Source: Yamagishiella unicocca (taxonomy: Eukaryota; Chlorophyta; Chlorophyceae; Chlamydomonadales; Volvocaceae). From it: a stretch of DNA of 64,000 nt. The translations under genes were made by a program, and so were the position numbers. Below are positions 1-11,113 of this stretch, in pieces (position 1 is the first letter of the stretch; the number at the start of each line of letters is the position of its first letter). The stretch lies in assembly GCA_003116995.1 (NCBI GenBank), contig BDSL01000013.1, positions 496,001 through 560,000 of the forward strand, given 5' to 3'. The notes under the pieces are model-generated. The model made no database searches, was not told where the DNA came from, and saw only the letters and a program-made list of their open reading frames with translations.

Positions 1-722
1 CTGAGACCCGCATTTTCCCGCACATGCGCCTAGGGGCAAATGACGGAGTAGGGACGCTTAGCTGGGGCCTTAGCGTGCACCATGTGCACGTTTGGACCGC
101 TTTCAAGTCCTCTGACTTCCCTAAAGCTCACAGTGGAGATCCGTCAATGCAATTAGCGTGCAGAGGAAGGATGCAATTGCGTGTAAGTGGTCGGGCTTGT
201 GCGCGTTATGCTTACAAAAGGGCGTACCGGCGCAAATACGCGCAAGCATACATGTATGGCAGTGTGTGATTTGCATTACAAATGGAGAATGGCAGCCTGG
301 CCATGTTTGTGCTTGAAGGTTGGAGGTTTGTGGCAGACAGAGTGTGTGTGTATGTGTCGGGTATGTGTGGGTACGTGCGGGTGCGCAACGGAAAGTTTAA
401 GAGTGAGGGGCCCTCCGGACAAAAAATATTTAAAGGGTAGTCCGGAGCCTACTAGTAGGGCGACAGCTGCCTTGAGCCTCATGTCAAGGACTTTCCGACA
501 GCCCTCCCGCCCACTGGCCTCTGCGCCGTGCAAAACTCCTTCACCTCGATGCCGCTGCTACGAAAATACATACTATTCTTAAGCATATATATGACTCAAC
601 TGAAGTCCTTGGTGATTACTTACGCTTGACCGTCCAGACAATCAAGAGCATCCCGCTTATATACGCGTTGCAAACACCTGCTGCCGCGTTAGATGTGAGT
701 TCCGACCTTTCTTAAAATAAAA
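1..722. other. upstream spacer, no gene seen
   Basis: No exon with matching splice sites and no recognisable protein similarity was found on either strand. The segment holds the promoter and 5' untranslated region of the phosphatase gene that starts at 723. The bases just before that ATG are A-rich (AAAATAAAA), as is common before algal start codons. Confidence 0.5.
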
Positions 723-3700
723 ATGAATACAGCGTTGGGCAGTTCGTGTTCTCACCGAGCATATCGGCAACGTGAGCGGGCCTGGGCGCGGCTACCTTCC
801 GCCCGCTGCAGCTGGGCGGCTGTCGTTCCTTTAGTACGCTGTCGGCCGCCTCCACGCTGTGGTGCCACACGGGCGGTGTCGGTAGCACTCCAGGATACTG
901 TCCGACAGTCCAAATCGTTTCCTGGCCTGTCCGCGCCGGGCAACGTTACCAAACTTACAGACGACGGGCTGTTCCAGGGCCAGGTTGTTTTCTCTAAATT
1001 TACGTGGCCGGCCGTTCTCGGTGGCGAGGAGGTCTACATTTGGGGTGAGCGTTTCGGGATTCCCGTGAGGGGCAAAGCTTCGTGTTACTTAGCAGTCTCG
1101 TCAGTCGTTCGTTGGCGAGGTTTTTACTTGGTATGGCTATCGCGTCGGTGTAGGCAGTTTTAATGACTGGTCGAAGGGCGTCCGCTTGCACAAGGTGGAC
1201 ATCGACAAAGATGCGGTGGTCATCTTGCCTCTGCAACCAGGCACCTATGAGGTGCGTGGGGGCCGTTGAATGTGGCCGGGTGAGGCGCAGCTCAATGCCA
1301 GAGCGCCTTCCTACGCAGGATGCTAGAGACCTCCAGTACCCCGCCACCCCTTGCTTTTGCTGCGCAAACGCTTACGCCTGCTGCTCGCAATGTGTGCACA
1401 GTTCAAGTTCGTTGTGGACAAGTTGTGGACGCCAGCGCCACACGAGCCCACGGTCACAAACGTGGAGGTGAGGCGTTGGCTGGGGTGGTCACCACCTCCT
1501 GCCGCCCCGGAATCCCAACATGGTGGTTCCTTCAGACGAGCTGGGCACGAGGACTGCGTCGTGCATGGCCATGGGCATTGCATTCGCACCATTGCAACAT
1601 GGTGGTTCCTTCAGACGAGCTGGGCACGAGGACTGCGTCGTGCATGGCCATGGGCATTGCATTCCCACCATTGCTGGTTGCAAATGGGACCTGCCTGCCT
1701 GCCTGGCAGAGGAGGGGGCTTGCTGCAAGGAACACAGCCCTCGAGAGGGCAGGACTCCGCAGCGTGTTTCAGGGCAAGGTTACTGCGACACAGCGTTGAG
1801 TGGGCATCAGCCTGCAGTGTGCTTTGCCCGAGGCGCGGTCCAGTAAGCGCAGCGTCACATCTAGCAGCGGTAAACCAACACATCTGAAAACGCGGTGTGC
1901 ACGGCCTCGACCACTAGGCCAACTGTCACGCCAAGGCGCCTCCTCGCCGCCCGCTGCTTGGCCCGACCCCATCGTTTCCTAACCAGCGATCCAAACCTCA
2001 CGACTGCTCCCACCCACTCCACCGGCCAGGGCCACCTCAACAACTATCGCGTTATCGCTCCCACGGCCACGTTCTCCATCAAGGCGCCCAAAGCCGAGAG
2101 CGTGTTCGTGATTGGGGACTGGGACAACTGGCAGGTACGAGGCGAGGGGAGGGGAAGGGTGTCACTGGGAGGTGGGAGCGCAGTACGCCGCCAGGGGAGG
2201 TGGATCGGCGGTGAAGGACCGTCACGCCAGTACCCTGCGTCCAGCAAGCGGCCAGTGCACGACGTGCACTGGCCGCGAGCAATTGCCTGTTGCCATTCAT
2301 CATATTAAAGTGGGTTTGCCACATGGCATGAGGCGGGGGTTGTTTCCGTCTCAGTCCATGGCTGCGTAGTCCCGCCGCCTCCCAAGCGACCCTTCATCTT
2401 CCGACTCTTGGCCTTCCCCGCTGTGTCCCCCCGGCTGCAGTACTCACTGCTCCTGAAGAAGGACCCCGCCACGGGCGTCTTCACGGCCAAGGCACACCTG
2501 CCGGTGCGCGCCGACCGGACCGCTGGTTGGGGCGGGGGGGGGGAGATTGGGTGCGGGCGACCCTAAAAGGCAGAATGCAGTCTTCCCGCGCGGTTCTGTA
2601 CTGCAGAGGCCCCTAGCTGATACAGACCTGTATCCTCCTGTCTTCTCCCCTGACTTCCAAGGACCAGCGCACGTCCCTGCCCACAACGCAACGAAGCAAA
2701 AGCTGCATTCGCATAGCAATGAACTCAGGGTTGGGACATTGGCGATACGGTGCCTGCCTCCCTAGCACCGTGACAGGGCGGCCCACAAGCCTCGTTACTG
2801 TTTTCATCGGTCAGTGCGCCACGATGTGTAATGTCGCGGGGTTCGGAAGCGAGGGCAGCACGCCTCAAGTGGGTTTGAGGCTACTAATACTAAACCACCA
2901 CCGCTTTCCCCCGTCTGTTACCTCCCCGGTTTCCAGCCGGGGCAATACTCGTACGTGTTCGCGGTCGACGGCACTGTGGTCAACGACCCTACCCTGCCCG
3001 TGTTCCTGTCGGAGGACTACGGCGATGTTCACCGGGTGCGGGGGTCGGGGTGGGTAGGCCAGGCTGGGCCAGAGGTCAGGGTGGGTAGGCCAGGCTGGGC
3101 CAGAGTTCAGGGTGGGGAGGCCAGGCTGAAGAACGCGCCCGAAAGAACGATGACGCACCGCCAACAGCGATATTCATGACGCGGGGTCGGTCTGAGTTAT
3201 GTTGCGTTACACATGGGTAAGCCGTAGCACATGATCTTACCACCCTTCTCGCCTTCAGCATCGGTCCAGCCGATCGAGACGGGGCTCTTGGGCCTAATAT
3301 TACCGCCTAGACCAGCAGCCACGTTAAGGCCCACCAAAAGCGGCCTCCCGGTCGAAGCACGAGAGGGTTTGAACGAGTGCAGCCGACAGCGGCGGTTACT
3401 CTTCCCTCAAGACCTTGTCATGTGCTGCCGTGTCAACCTGCCCGCCGCCAACCAACGATCTGTCACATGCCTCACATCATGCCACATCATGCCACATCAT
3501 GCCACATGCCCACACAGATTTGGAGCTTTGAGCCCAACCTCTTTCGGATCTTCTACTGCACCGGCTGGGAGGAGGCGACGCTGCAGTACCGCCGAGTGGT
3601 GCGCGGACAGCCCCTCACCAAGGTGCGCCGCGCGAGGGGTGGGCGTCGCCCTGCTCCGCTCAGAGGATGCAGCAGTGGCGGCGGTGGCGGAGGGAGGCTG

Positions 3701-6548
3701 GGGCGGGGGGTTCGAGGAAGACCCGTGGATGCCCGAAAAAACCGTTTAAAACAGACGGGGCGGGGGGGGTTATCTGGATGGCGATTGCGTTACCGTGCGG
3801 CACATGGCGAGAAACAGGGGCCGGAGAGAAACCGGTGATTCAGCAAAAGGAGAAGAGGCATTACTACTCGGAGTAGGGTTTTGAACCCACGTGCTGACGA
3901 AGCTTCAACTTAGGCCGGAAACCGAAGGGCGAGTCCCGGCCGGGCCGACGGACAGGCAGTTTGCAGGTGGCCCACCATATCCGGTGGGACTGAACTCCCA
4001 CATGGCTTCGCGGCATGAGCGTGGCCGTCCCTCAACGGTTTTGCGTCGCCAAATTGGCCCAGGGACCTGCTGTGCCCCACGATCAGCCATATGCGTCATT
4101 ACTTGATCTGGGTCAACGTGGAGCACGGACCCAGGTGGTGCCATCCGCGGCTGTCGTTGCATTTATACACGGCTGAACCCCCCGGTTGTCATGTCATGTC
4201 GGGGTGGTGTGTTGCGCCGCGGTGCTGCCTGCAGGAGTGGCAGCGGCTGAGCATGGTGAACGCCCCCAGCCGCGGCAACTCGCTGGGGGTGTGGAAGATG
4301 GCCACAATCGTGCCCACTGACCCCACTGAGAGTCTCGAGTTCACCTTCAACAACGGCGCCACCGGCGAGAAGATGAAGGAGGACCGGCCCGGCACTGCGC
4401 CGCTGTACGTGTGCCCCTTCCCGGGCTCCTTCAAGCTGGCCAAGGGCATGTTGCGGCCCTTCCCGCGGGGAGCCGAGTCGCGGATCATGCTGGTGGGGCG
4501 GGGAAGGCCGGGAAGCGCCTTCGGGGGGGTTTCGAGGAAGACCCGTGGATGCGAGAAAAACCCGACCCGTTTAGAACAGAACGCCTTCGGGGGGGTGGGG
4601 CGTACCGCCGCGGGTGCATGTGCACGGCAGCTGTGGTGCGGCAGGGGCCGGGCAGCTGCAGGATTCGGGGATTATAGCATGCAAGGTGCAACAGGAAAGC
4701 GGTGGTGAAGGGAGCATTTTCAAACCTAGATGGGCGGGGCATGAATGTGCGCCAGCCACGTCTCACCGGCTCCTCGACATGCGCTCCTTATGCCCAAAAG
4801 ACTTGGCACGGGACCGGCTTGCCTGAGAAGGATGGATATGTTGTGGCGCCCTCAACGACGCCCGCACCGGCGACTGCTCCCCCGCCTCCTCTCCCGGCCC
4901 CAGGTGAGCGACATCGACGGCACCATGATCGGCGACATGAGCTCACCAGACGCCTTCACGTCCAGCCACCGCTTCGCCGAGTACTGGGAGGACAGCGCCT
5001 CCCTGGCTGGCTCGCTGCTGGTGTACAACACAGGTAGGGGCGGGCGGCGTGATTGGAGTGCCGGGAGGGGCGGGGACAAGGGCAGGACAGGGCTAATAGG
5101 AACAGGAACAGGTTATTGGGACGCGGGGGCGAACACCCCTACCGGGGCCACACGGTGCCCGCACCCAAAGCACCCCAGGCACCCCACCCGCCTTCCACCG
5201 CCTTTGTCCGTGTCGATGGCGGCATGAGCGCGGGGGTTGCCGGCGTCGCTGCTTTGCTCCACCTTGCCTCCGTCCAACTCCGTGCTCCTGGACAGGCCGC
5301 AGCCTGGGGCAGTTCGTGGACCTGATGAAGAAGTGCGACGGCAAGGTGGCCATACCCGACGTGGTGGTCACCGCCGTGGGAACCAAGGTAGGCGCCGGCA
5401 GCAGGCCGTGACCATGCAGGCCCTGACGGGTAATGCTTCATGCCGCCGGGTTATTATAGGGTTTCGGAGCTGGCGGATCGTGCCGCCGGGTTATTCTAGG
5501 GTTTCGGAGCTGGCGGATCGTGCCGCCGGGTTATCATAGGGTTTAGAAGCTGGTGTGTCGCGCTGGTGTGTCGCGCTGGTGCTCGGCTGTACTATCCGAT
5601 GCCGCCCCTTCACCGCCTCGACGAGATCGCTACCGTAATCCCCCGGGGTGTGCCCTCCGGCGCCACCCGCACGCAGGTGTGGCACCTGGATGAGACGTGC
5701 GGCCGCTGCGGCGCGTCGGGGCTCAAGTGGATTGAGGACACCAACTGGACGCTCAGCCTGGACGTGGGCTGGAACCTGGAGACGGTGCGGCGCCTGGCTC
5801 GGCAGCTGGTGGGGCAGTACAACGACGACGGCACGTTGTGCATCCTGGACGACGGCTCCGAGCACCGCCACCGGATCGCCCTGACGGCGGACGTCAAGGT
5901 GTTGGACGGCGTCATGGCGCGACTGATGGAAGGCTGCAAGAGGGAAAAACTTGAGGTGGGTGCGGGGAGGTCCGAGTGGGTGCGGGGAGGTCCGAGTGGG
6001 TGCGGGGAGGTCCGAGTGGGTGCGGGGAGGTCCGAGTGGGTGCGGGGAGGTCCGAGTGGGTGCGGGGAGGTCCGAGTGGGCTCGGATGTCGGGCGGGGCG
6101 GGGAACCCAACAGCATACGAGTGTCGAGCATTGCTGGCCCGTGGGTACGTGTTCCGCCCTACCGCCGTGGACCTTGTTCCCGCCCGGAGCTCACCTGCCC
6201 CGGCTGCCCCCCCCCCTCCCCCTCCCCCCGCAGGTCCGCATCATCACCAGCGGCAACGGCAGCCACCGCTACATCGACTGCGTGCCGTTCTCAGCCGGCA
6301 AGGAGAAGGCCCTCCAGTACGTGCGCCAGCAGTTCGGAGTCCCGGAGTACCTGTGCGTGGCGGCGGGCGACAGCGGCAACGACATCCTCATGCTGGAAGG
6401 CGACCACCCCGCCATCGTGGTGGGCAATGCGCAGCCGGAGCTGCTGCAGTGGCTGGTGCGCCAGGAGCAGTCCGGGAAGGTCATATTCGCGGACGCCTGC
6501 TACGCGGACGGCATCCTGGAGGGCCTGGCGCGCCACAGCCTCTACTGA
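723..6548 (+). CDS. HAD phosphatase of the sucrose-phosphatase type with three starch-binding modules
   Basis: Twelve exons join in phase to give 643 residues: 723-1044, 1154-1251, 1402-1467, 2030-2134, 2441-2503, 2937-3035, 3518-3622, 4235-4492, 4904-5033, 5296-5387, 5677-5955, 6234-6548. Residues 1 to about 60 are Arg/Ala/Ser-rich and look like a chloroplast transit peptide. A first CBM48/AMPK-type glycogen-binding fold carries YIWGSFNDW (105-113). A second carries FVIGDWDNW (188-196) and a QYSYVFAVDG strand. Residues 287-372 resemble CBM25/53 (LEFTFNNG). From 373 the protein is a HAD hydrolase of the SPP/Cof type: SDIDGT (nucleophile D375, acid D377), YNTGRS, K562 and GDSGND (D585, D589). 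All catalytic positions are present, so it should be active. Inference: a plastid phosphatase tethered to starch or glucan. The substrate is unknown; sucrose-6-phosphate is only the family name. The transit peptide is weaker evidence than the domains. Confidence 0.88.
1518..1675. repeat. 79-bp tandem duplication in intron 3 of the phosphatase gene
   Basis: Two almost identical 79-base units (from about 1518 and 1597) begin with CATGGTGGTTCCTTC and differ at a few bases at their 3' ends. The repeat lies wholly inside the intron between exons ending at 1467 and starting at 2030. It probably arose by recent slippage or unequal exchange. Confidence 0.9.
3050..3127. repeat. 31-bp minisatellite in intron 6 of the phosphatase gene
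   Basis: About 2.5 copies of a 31-base G-rich unit starting GTGGGTAGGCCAGGCTGGGC. The array starts 15 bases after the 5' splice site at 3036. Confidence 0.9.
3463..3510. repeat. 10-bp tandem repeat before exon 7
   Basis: About four and a half copies of a GCCACATCAT-like unit sit directly in front of the 3' splice site of the exon starting at 3518, where a branch point and pyrimidine tract would be expected. Confidence 0.85.
3711..3770 (+). repeat. dispersed repeat, copy 1
   Basis: A segment starting TTCGAGGAAGACCCGTGGAT, followed by an A-rich run and ACCGTTTAAAACAG. Related copies lie at 4531-4590 and 58071-58115. This copy is in intron 7 of the phosphatase gene. It encodes nothing recognisable. 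Confidence 0.75.
4531..4590 (+). repeat. dispersed repeat, copy 2
   Basis: It shares the opening TTCGAGGAAGACCCGTGGAT exactly with the copy at 3711, then an A-rich run and CCCGTTTAGAACAG. It lies in intron 8 of the same gene. The two copies are 820 bases apart and could be an old duplication or two insertions. Confidence 0.75.
5441..5551. repeat. 40-bp minisatellite in intron 10 of the phosphatase gene
   Basis: Units start at 5441, 5481 and 5521 (the last is incomplete), each opening TGCCGCCGGGTTAT. The intron runs from 5388 to 5676. Confidence 0.92.
5956..6080. repeat. 20-bp minisatellite that includes the 5' splice site of intron 11
   Basis: Six perfect 20-base units (5956-6075, GTGGGTGCGGGGAGGTCCGA) plus a partial seventh. 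The first six bases of unit 1, GTGGGT, are the donor of the intron at 5956, and every later unit carries the same GTGGGT. Confidence 0.93.
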
Positions 6549-6588
6549 GGCAAAATAAATGGACACCGGTTGGGCGGGCGGGCGACCC

Positions 6589-6673
6589 CGCCGGGGGCAG
6601 GGGCCACTGGCGCGCCGCCGGGGGCAGGGGCCACTGGCGCGCCGCCGGGGGCAGGGGCCACTGGCGCGCCGCC
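6589..6673. repeat. 27-bp GC-rich minisatellite in the 3' untranslated region
   Basis: Just over three copies of a 27-base unit containing GGGGGCAGGGGCCACTGGCG, starting about 40 bases after the phosphatase stop codon. Confidence 0.9.
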
Positions 6674-9600
6674 GGTCCTGCCGGTGCGAGTTGTACAGGC
6701 CGCGGCCTGCCGTGACCTTTTCGTATGGGATGAGCAGCGCAGTGAGGTCCTAGACGGTGGTGCGACTCGGGGTGGTTGCTGTTGCTGTCGATGGAGGGGC
6801 GTGCCCGGAACCCAGAACATTCTGGATAGGGCGTTGGCGAGGGAAACAGCTAGGACAGGACTCCGTGCAAGGTGTGGCCATCCCTATCTCTGTTTAGTGC
6901 CCCCGCCCCGCCAGCCCTTTTTGGGATGCAGGGCAGCGGCGTGACGCTCGGGCGCATCTGTGCGGGTAGGCTATCGCAAGCACCGTGCGCCTGCTTGCCT
7001 ACTCGCTCCCAGGAGTCAGTCTGCTAACGGTGTTAACTGCGGGGGCGGGGCGGGGGGGTCCTTGGGCGGTGGGTCCACATCTCCGCACGACGGGGGACAC
7101 GGGCCGGTATCCCAAGCCCCCCTGTGCCTCGTCGGGGGATGGGTGGGGTGAGTTGGGTAAAATGGACCAGGCCAGGTCGTTTGCTAGCTATGGGCTTGCC
7201 AGTGTGTGCTGAGGGTGTGGCGGTGTCATTGTGCCGCCGTTATCTTCAGCCGTGACTGTGGCGTTGGGGCTGCGGAAGGGGTCAAGCCTGGGTGCGCCAA
7301 AGGCGGTGGTAAGCCTGTGACCGGTGAGCGCGCTTCGCTTGCTGTTTAGGGTGGTGCGCTGCCGTGGCTTGCTTAACCGATGCGGTTGCTGGTTGCTGTT
7401 GGGCGTACAGTGTGCGCCCTGGTGTACATCTGGCCCGACGTTGCAGCGTTCGGTGCGGCGGACGTGGACTTGTTCTGGTGAAGTCCTGCCCGCGTGCAGC
7501 AATATGCGATGTGACAAATGAAGAGATCGAGTAGTCGGTATTATTTTGGCTCTTGCCGCGGCGCGCACAGGTCTTTTTCACTGGTGGCTTCGTCCATGCT
7601 GGTGCGAGCGGGCACTCCATTGCAGCCGCTGCGGCCAGCAGGCGAGCCAGCGCGTGATCAGGCTGCTGCCGTCGCGCACATGGAGCCTACTTGCGTTGTA
7701 CGCTTTCAATGTTTCGCCTCAAGATGGCGGTAAGTGAGAACTGCTGCGTGACTGTTCGTCGTGTGGTTTCGGTGAAAAGGAACGTGCTGCTGCGTTGGCG
7801 TGGAGAGCCGAACTCTCTGAAGCTGAGCAGGCGAAGCTGGGACGTGAAACGACGGCCTGGCCTTCCTTGCGCTCGGCGACGGTAGTTGTGCTCGTATTTG
7901 GTGTGTCGAATACATTGCTTTTCGGTGGTTAAGGGCGACTGCCAGGCGGCGATGTTCCGAGCTGACCTACACGACAGGCGGGCTCTAGCTGTGTGGGTTG
8001 GATTTCATTCTTCTGGGTAACGGTAACGGTAACGATTGGAGCGTTTGCTAGCAGAAAAGGCGATTGCCGTACTGCGGAAGACGCTTCGTGTTGTCGCAGA
8101 GGACAGGCTTCGCGGACAAGGCGCGCGGTGCATTAGGGTCGCTGCATGCTGCACCTGCTTACGGTGGTGATGAACACACCGTTTCCAGCCTGAGCCGAAT
8201 CTTGAGTCGTGAGCTGTCGTGGTTGGTATCTGTGGTGTGCCCCAGCCTCGCCGTGGGCATCCATGCGTATTTCGTTGATTAGGTTTGCTCAGGACTGCCG
8301 TGCCAGAACCTATGTTCTGTGCCAAGCTGTAACGCCCATGAACCTCCTCCTAGTTGTTCGCCACCGAGCGATACGAAACTTGTCACCCTAGGTTCGGGAG
8401 CGCCGTCGTCTCAGTAATGGTTGGATTTTTAGGTTTTCGGCACCGAAAGCTGGAATGGAGCGATGGAAGGTCCTTGCTCCATCGGTGAGACATTACAGGT
8501 GTGCAACAGGTACCGTCCTCAAGTGCTCACGATCGCGCAATCAAAAGGCTCTGCCGACCGGGGCTAGCAGGCAGCATTACATGTCGCATCGACACCGACA
8601 TAGCTCTCCCCAGCGCCCGACACACTCTGCACAAACCGCACGCGCAGCAGCCGCATATCTGACTCTGTGTGCACCCTTCCTGGCGTTATTAGGCAGCAGG
8701 CATCCGCATCCATGTGCACGGAGACGCATGGCCGTGAGGCAGGTTCCTAGAGCCCGCTCATAACCACATTTCGACCCGGACCTGTACATTGGTTGCAAGC
8801 AACCACCTCGTAGCCAGACACTGATTAACACTATTGGGGCGCAGACACCGATGCGCACCAGCAGCGCCAGTAACACCTGGACCAGGTCCGCCCGTGGCCA
8901 CCCTTCGCCCTCGTGCTACCGTGTCTGGCCGTGCAATTTGCGCCCGCTCCACACAGTCGTACGCAACCGTACGGCGGACACGGTTTTAAGCCTCAGCGAC
9001 TGCTGCACAAGGGTGTGCTACGAAGCCGGTGCGTCGTTCGACTGTGACGCGCCCTGGCTGGTCATTGCCGCTCTGCGGGCTGCCAAATCCTGGTATGTCG
9101 TACTCAACTCCGGCTGGGGTTTCAACATCCAGCCATACTTCCACACTGAAGCGATGCGCTTAGGGGCTTCGTTGATGCGTTCGCCTGCGTCCGCAGATGT
9201 GCATGGGCTGGGTGAAATGCCCACACAGGGCTGGGGTGTCGGCGGCAAGAGGAGGGTTCTCACCTTTGTAGTACTTGAAGCCCCAAACGCTTAGCTTTGT
9301 TGGATCATCCTGAAAAATGCAACGAGCTGCCGTCGTCAGCCTTTTCGCCTTGGTTGCATGGCGCAAGAGCTAGGTCTCACCGGCAAAGGGACTACCTCGA
9401 CCACCTGCCAGTATTTATTCCCTTCAGGATGCCACGTATCCCGTGTTACAAGGGCACCGACTCCGTGCTGCGGTAACTTGCGCAAAACGTCGGACACTGT
9501 TGGCGGAAGCGCGGACACGGCGTCAACCGGGCCACGTTCAAGCCCTTAGCAAACAACAGCGATTGTTCAAAGCCACTGCAATACCTACGCGTTCGCTTGG

Positions 9601-9873
9601 GGGCTGAGCGAAGCAATTCCAGGAAGGCCATGCGCACAACACGCACACAATCCTCCAGCAGAGGGCCGTCTGTTACCTACTATAGCTACATAAATCAAAT
9701 CAAATGTTTCCTAACCGCCTATCAACACCAGCCGCCCTGCATGAATGTCAGGATGTACAGCGCCGTGCACATCATGGCCTCCGCACGGGTCCAGCATGCA
9801 AATTGATATGCATTTCATGGAATGTATGTTCAAGATTGCAGTCATTGAAACGAGCACATATCAGGCATCCACA
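6674..9873. other. long spacer or 3' untranslated region, no gene seen
   Basis: No exon series or familiar protein is visible. Open frames here (for example 8851-9294) lack coding character. The first TGTAA after the phosphatase stop that I noticed is at 8328-8332, so that transcript may have a long 3' untranslated region. A TGTAA on the minus strand at 9446-9450 could end the ankyrin gene. Confidence 0.45.
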
Positions 9874-10509
9874 TCACAGCCCGCGCAAAATGTCGATAAC
9901 ATCCTGCTCCTCGGCTTCGTCAACAGGCTTGTTCCCGTAGCCATTCTGCACATTCGGATCGGCTCCGCGTGCCAAAAGTAGCTTTACGACGTCGGCATGG
10001 TTGCCCCGCGCGGCGTTGTGCAGTGGCGTGTCGCCGTCCTCGTCGGCCTTCTTGAGGATCGCCTCGTTGGATATAGCAAGCAGCACTTCACATATTTCCA
10101 CGTAGCCACCCGCAGCAGCGTCATGCAGTGCTGTCGAACCGTCCTCGGGGTTCACGAAATTGGCATCGGCGCCGCCGTTGAGGAGCGCCTGAACGCAGTC
10201 AGCGTGGCCGTATAGGCACGCCAAATGCAGTGCAGTATCCCCATCTGGCCCTGGCGTGTTGACGTCGCCCGGAAAATTCTGAAGCACCTGCTCCACGCGC
10301 TCTACCAGGCCTTCCTCGCATGCCGACAGCAATTCCCTTAGCGGACCCCCGGTGGGGTCGTTCCAGTCGTTATCATCGCCATCGCCTGAATCATCCCCAC
10401 CTGCAAGGCGTGCCGCTGCGGCCAGCTGCTCTTGCAGCCATGCGTATTCCTCGTGGGACAGCTCGACGCCATCCCCCTCTTGCTCATCTTCATGCTCTCC
10501 ATTCTGCAT
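9874..10509 (-). CDS. small ankyrin-repeat protein
   Basis: Single exon, 211 residues, starting at the ATG whose first base is 10509. The open frame extends further upstream but with no ATG. Residues 1-60 are acidic and include a predicted helix (EEYAWLQEQLAAAARL). Three to four ankyrin repeats follow, with clear signatures DGDTALHLACLYGHADCVQA, GSTALHDAAAGGYVEICEVL and DGDTPLHNAARGNHADVVKL, then a short capping repeat ending in DILRGL. The size, acidic arm and C-terminal position of the repeats resemble yeast Yar1-type Rps3 chaperones, but ankyrin folds are too generic to assign that role. No signal peptide or membrane segment. It is one of the few intronless genes here. Confidence 0.85.
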   Translation of the reverse strand: MQNGEHEDEQEGDGVELSHEEYAWLQEQLAAAARLAGGDDSGDGDDNDWNDPTGGPLRELLSACEEGLVERVEQVLQNFPGDVNTPGPDGDTALHLACLYGHADCVQALLNGGADANFVNPEDGSTALHDAAAGGYVEICEVLLAISNEAILKKADEDGDTPLHNAARGNHADVVKLLLARGADPNVQNGYGNKPVDEAEEQDVIDILRGL

Positions 10510-11113
10510 CCTGTGATTAGGCGTTCGGACTACTTTCCTAAGCTTTTGTGGGTACTGAATCGGGTGGGTTCGGGGTACTAAATGAGCGGTCAATGTGTCG
10601 TACCACGAAACGATGCAATGCGTTGCCCTCGGTTGTGAGGCGTGCTGTGCGATGACAATTACTTCCCTTTTTACTTACAAATCATACGACAATTACCCAA
10701 CTGCTGTCTTGTTTGCTGTAATAGTCGTTTCCCGAACTGAAACGGCAGTAGCGCTCGATTTGGCCGCACAACAACAAGAACCCAGTGTAATTTATCCAGG
10801 AAATGGTTCGCATCGATGAGCAAAAGAAGAAGGTAGATATGCTAAATGGCTGTGCGCTGCATGGACGTGAACCTTGCGTGAACCCCGTGCTGATCGCCAT
10901 GTTCATTTGCCCTGAAGGATTATGGGAAAGCATTTCAGCATGTGTGGCAGCGTTCAGGGACGGGGAGAGCTAAGGAGCTTAAAGGCACAGTACCTACGCC
11001 GGCTGCGGTTGGGCCGCAATGTGGGTTTGTGATCAATTGCATATGCCTATCACATTTTCCCGTCATTCTGTTGGTTTTTTGACGCCAACCACTCTCTGCA
11101 CCACTGCCTGCAG

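Noticed and set aside
3855..3900. tRNA-like T-arm on the minus strand (GGGTTCAAAACCC)
   Set aside because: No acceptor-stem partner or anticodon arm could be found within 90 bases, and it lies in an intron.
8851..9294. 147-codon open frame on the plus strand
   Set aside because: No family, no codon pattern like the confirmed genes, and no splice context; likely chance in GC-rich DNA.
10803..10973. 57-codon plus-strand frame starting MVRIDEQKKK
   Set aside because: It could be the first exon of the helical-protein gene because a GTAGAT donor follows the KKK, but the phase does not fit the next secure exon and no other support exists.
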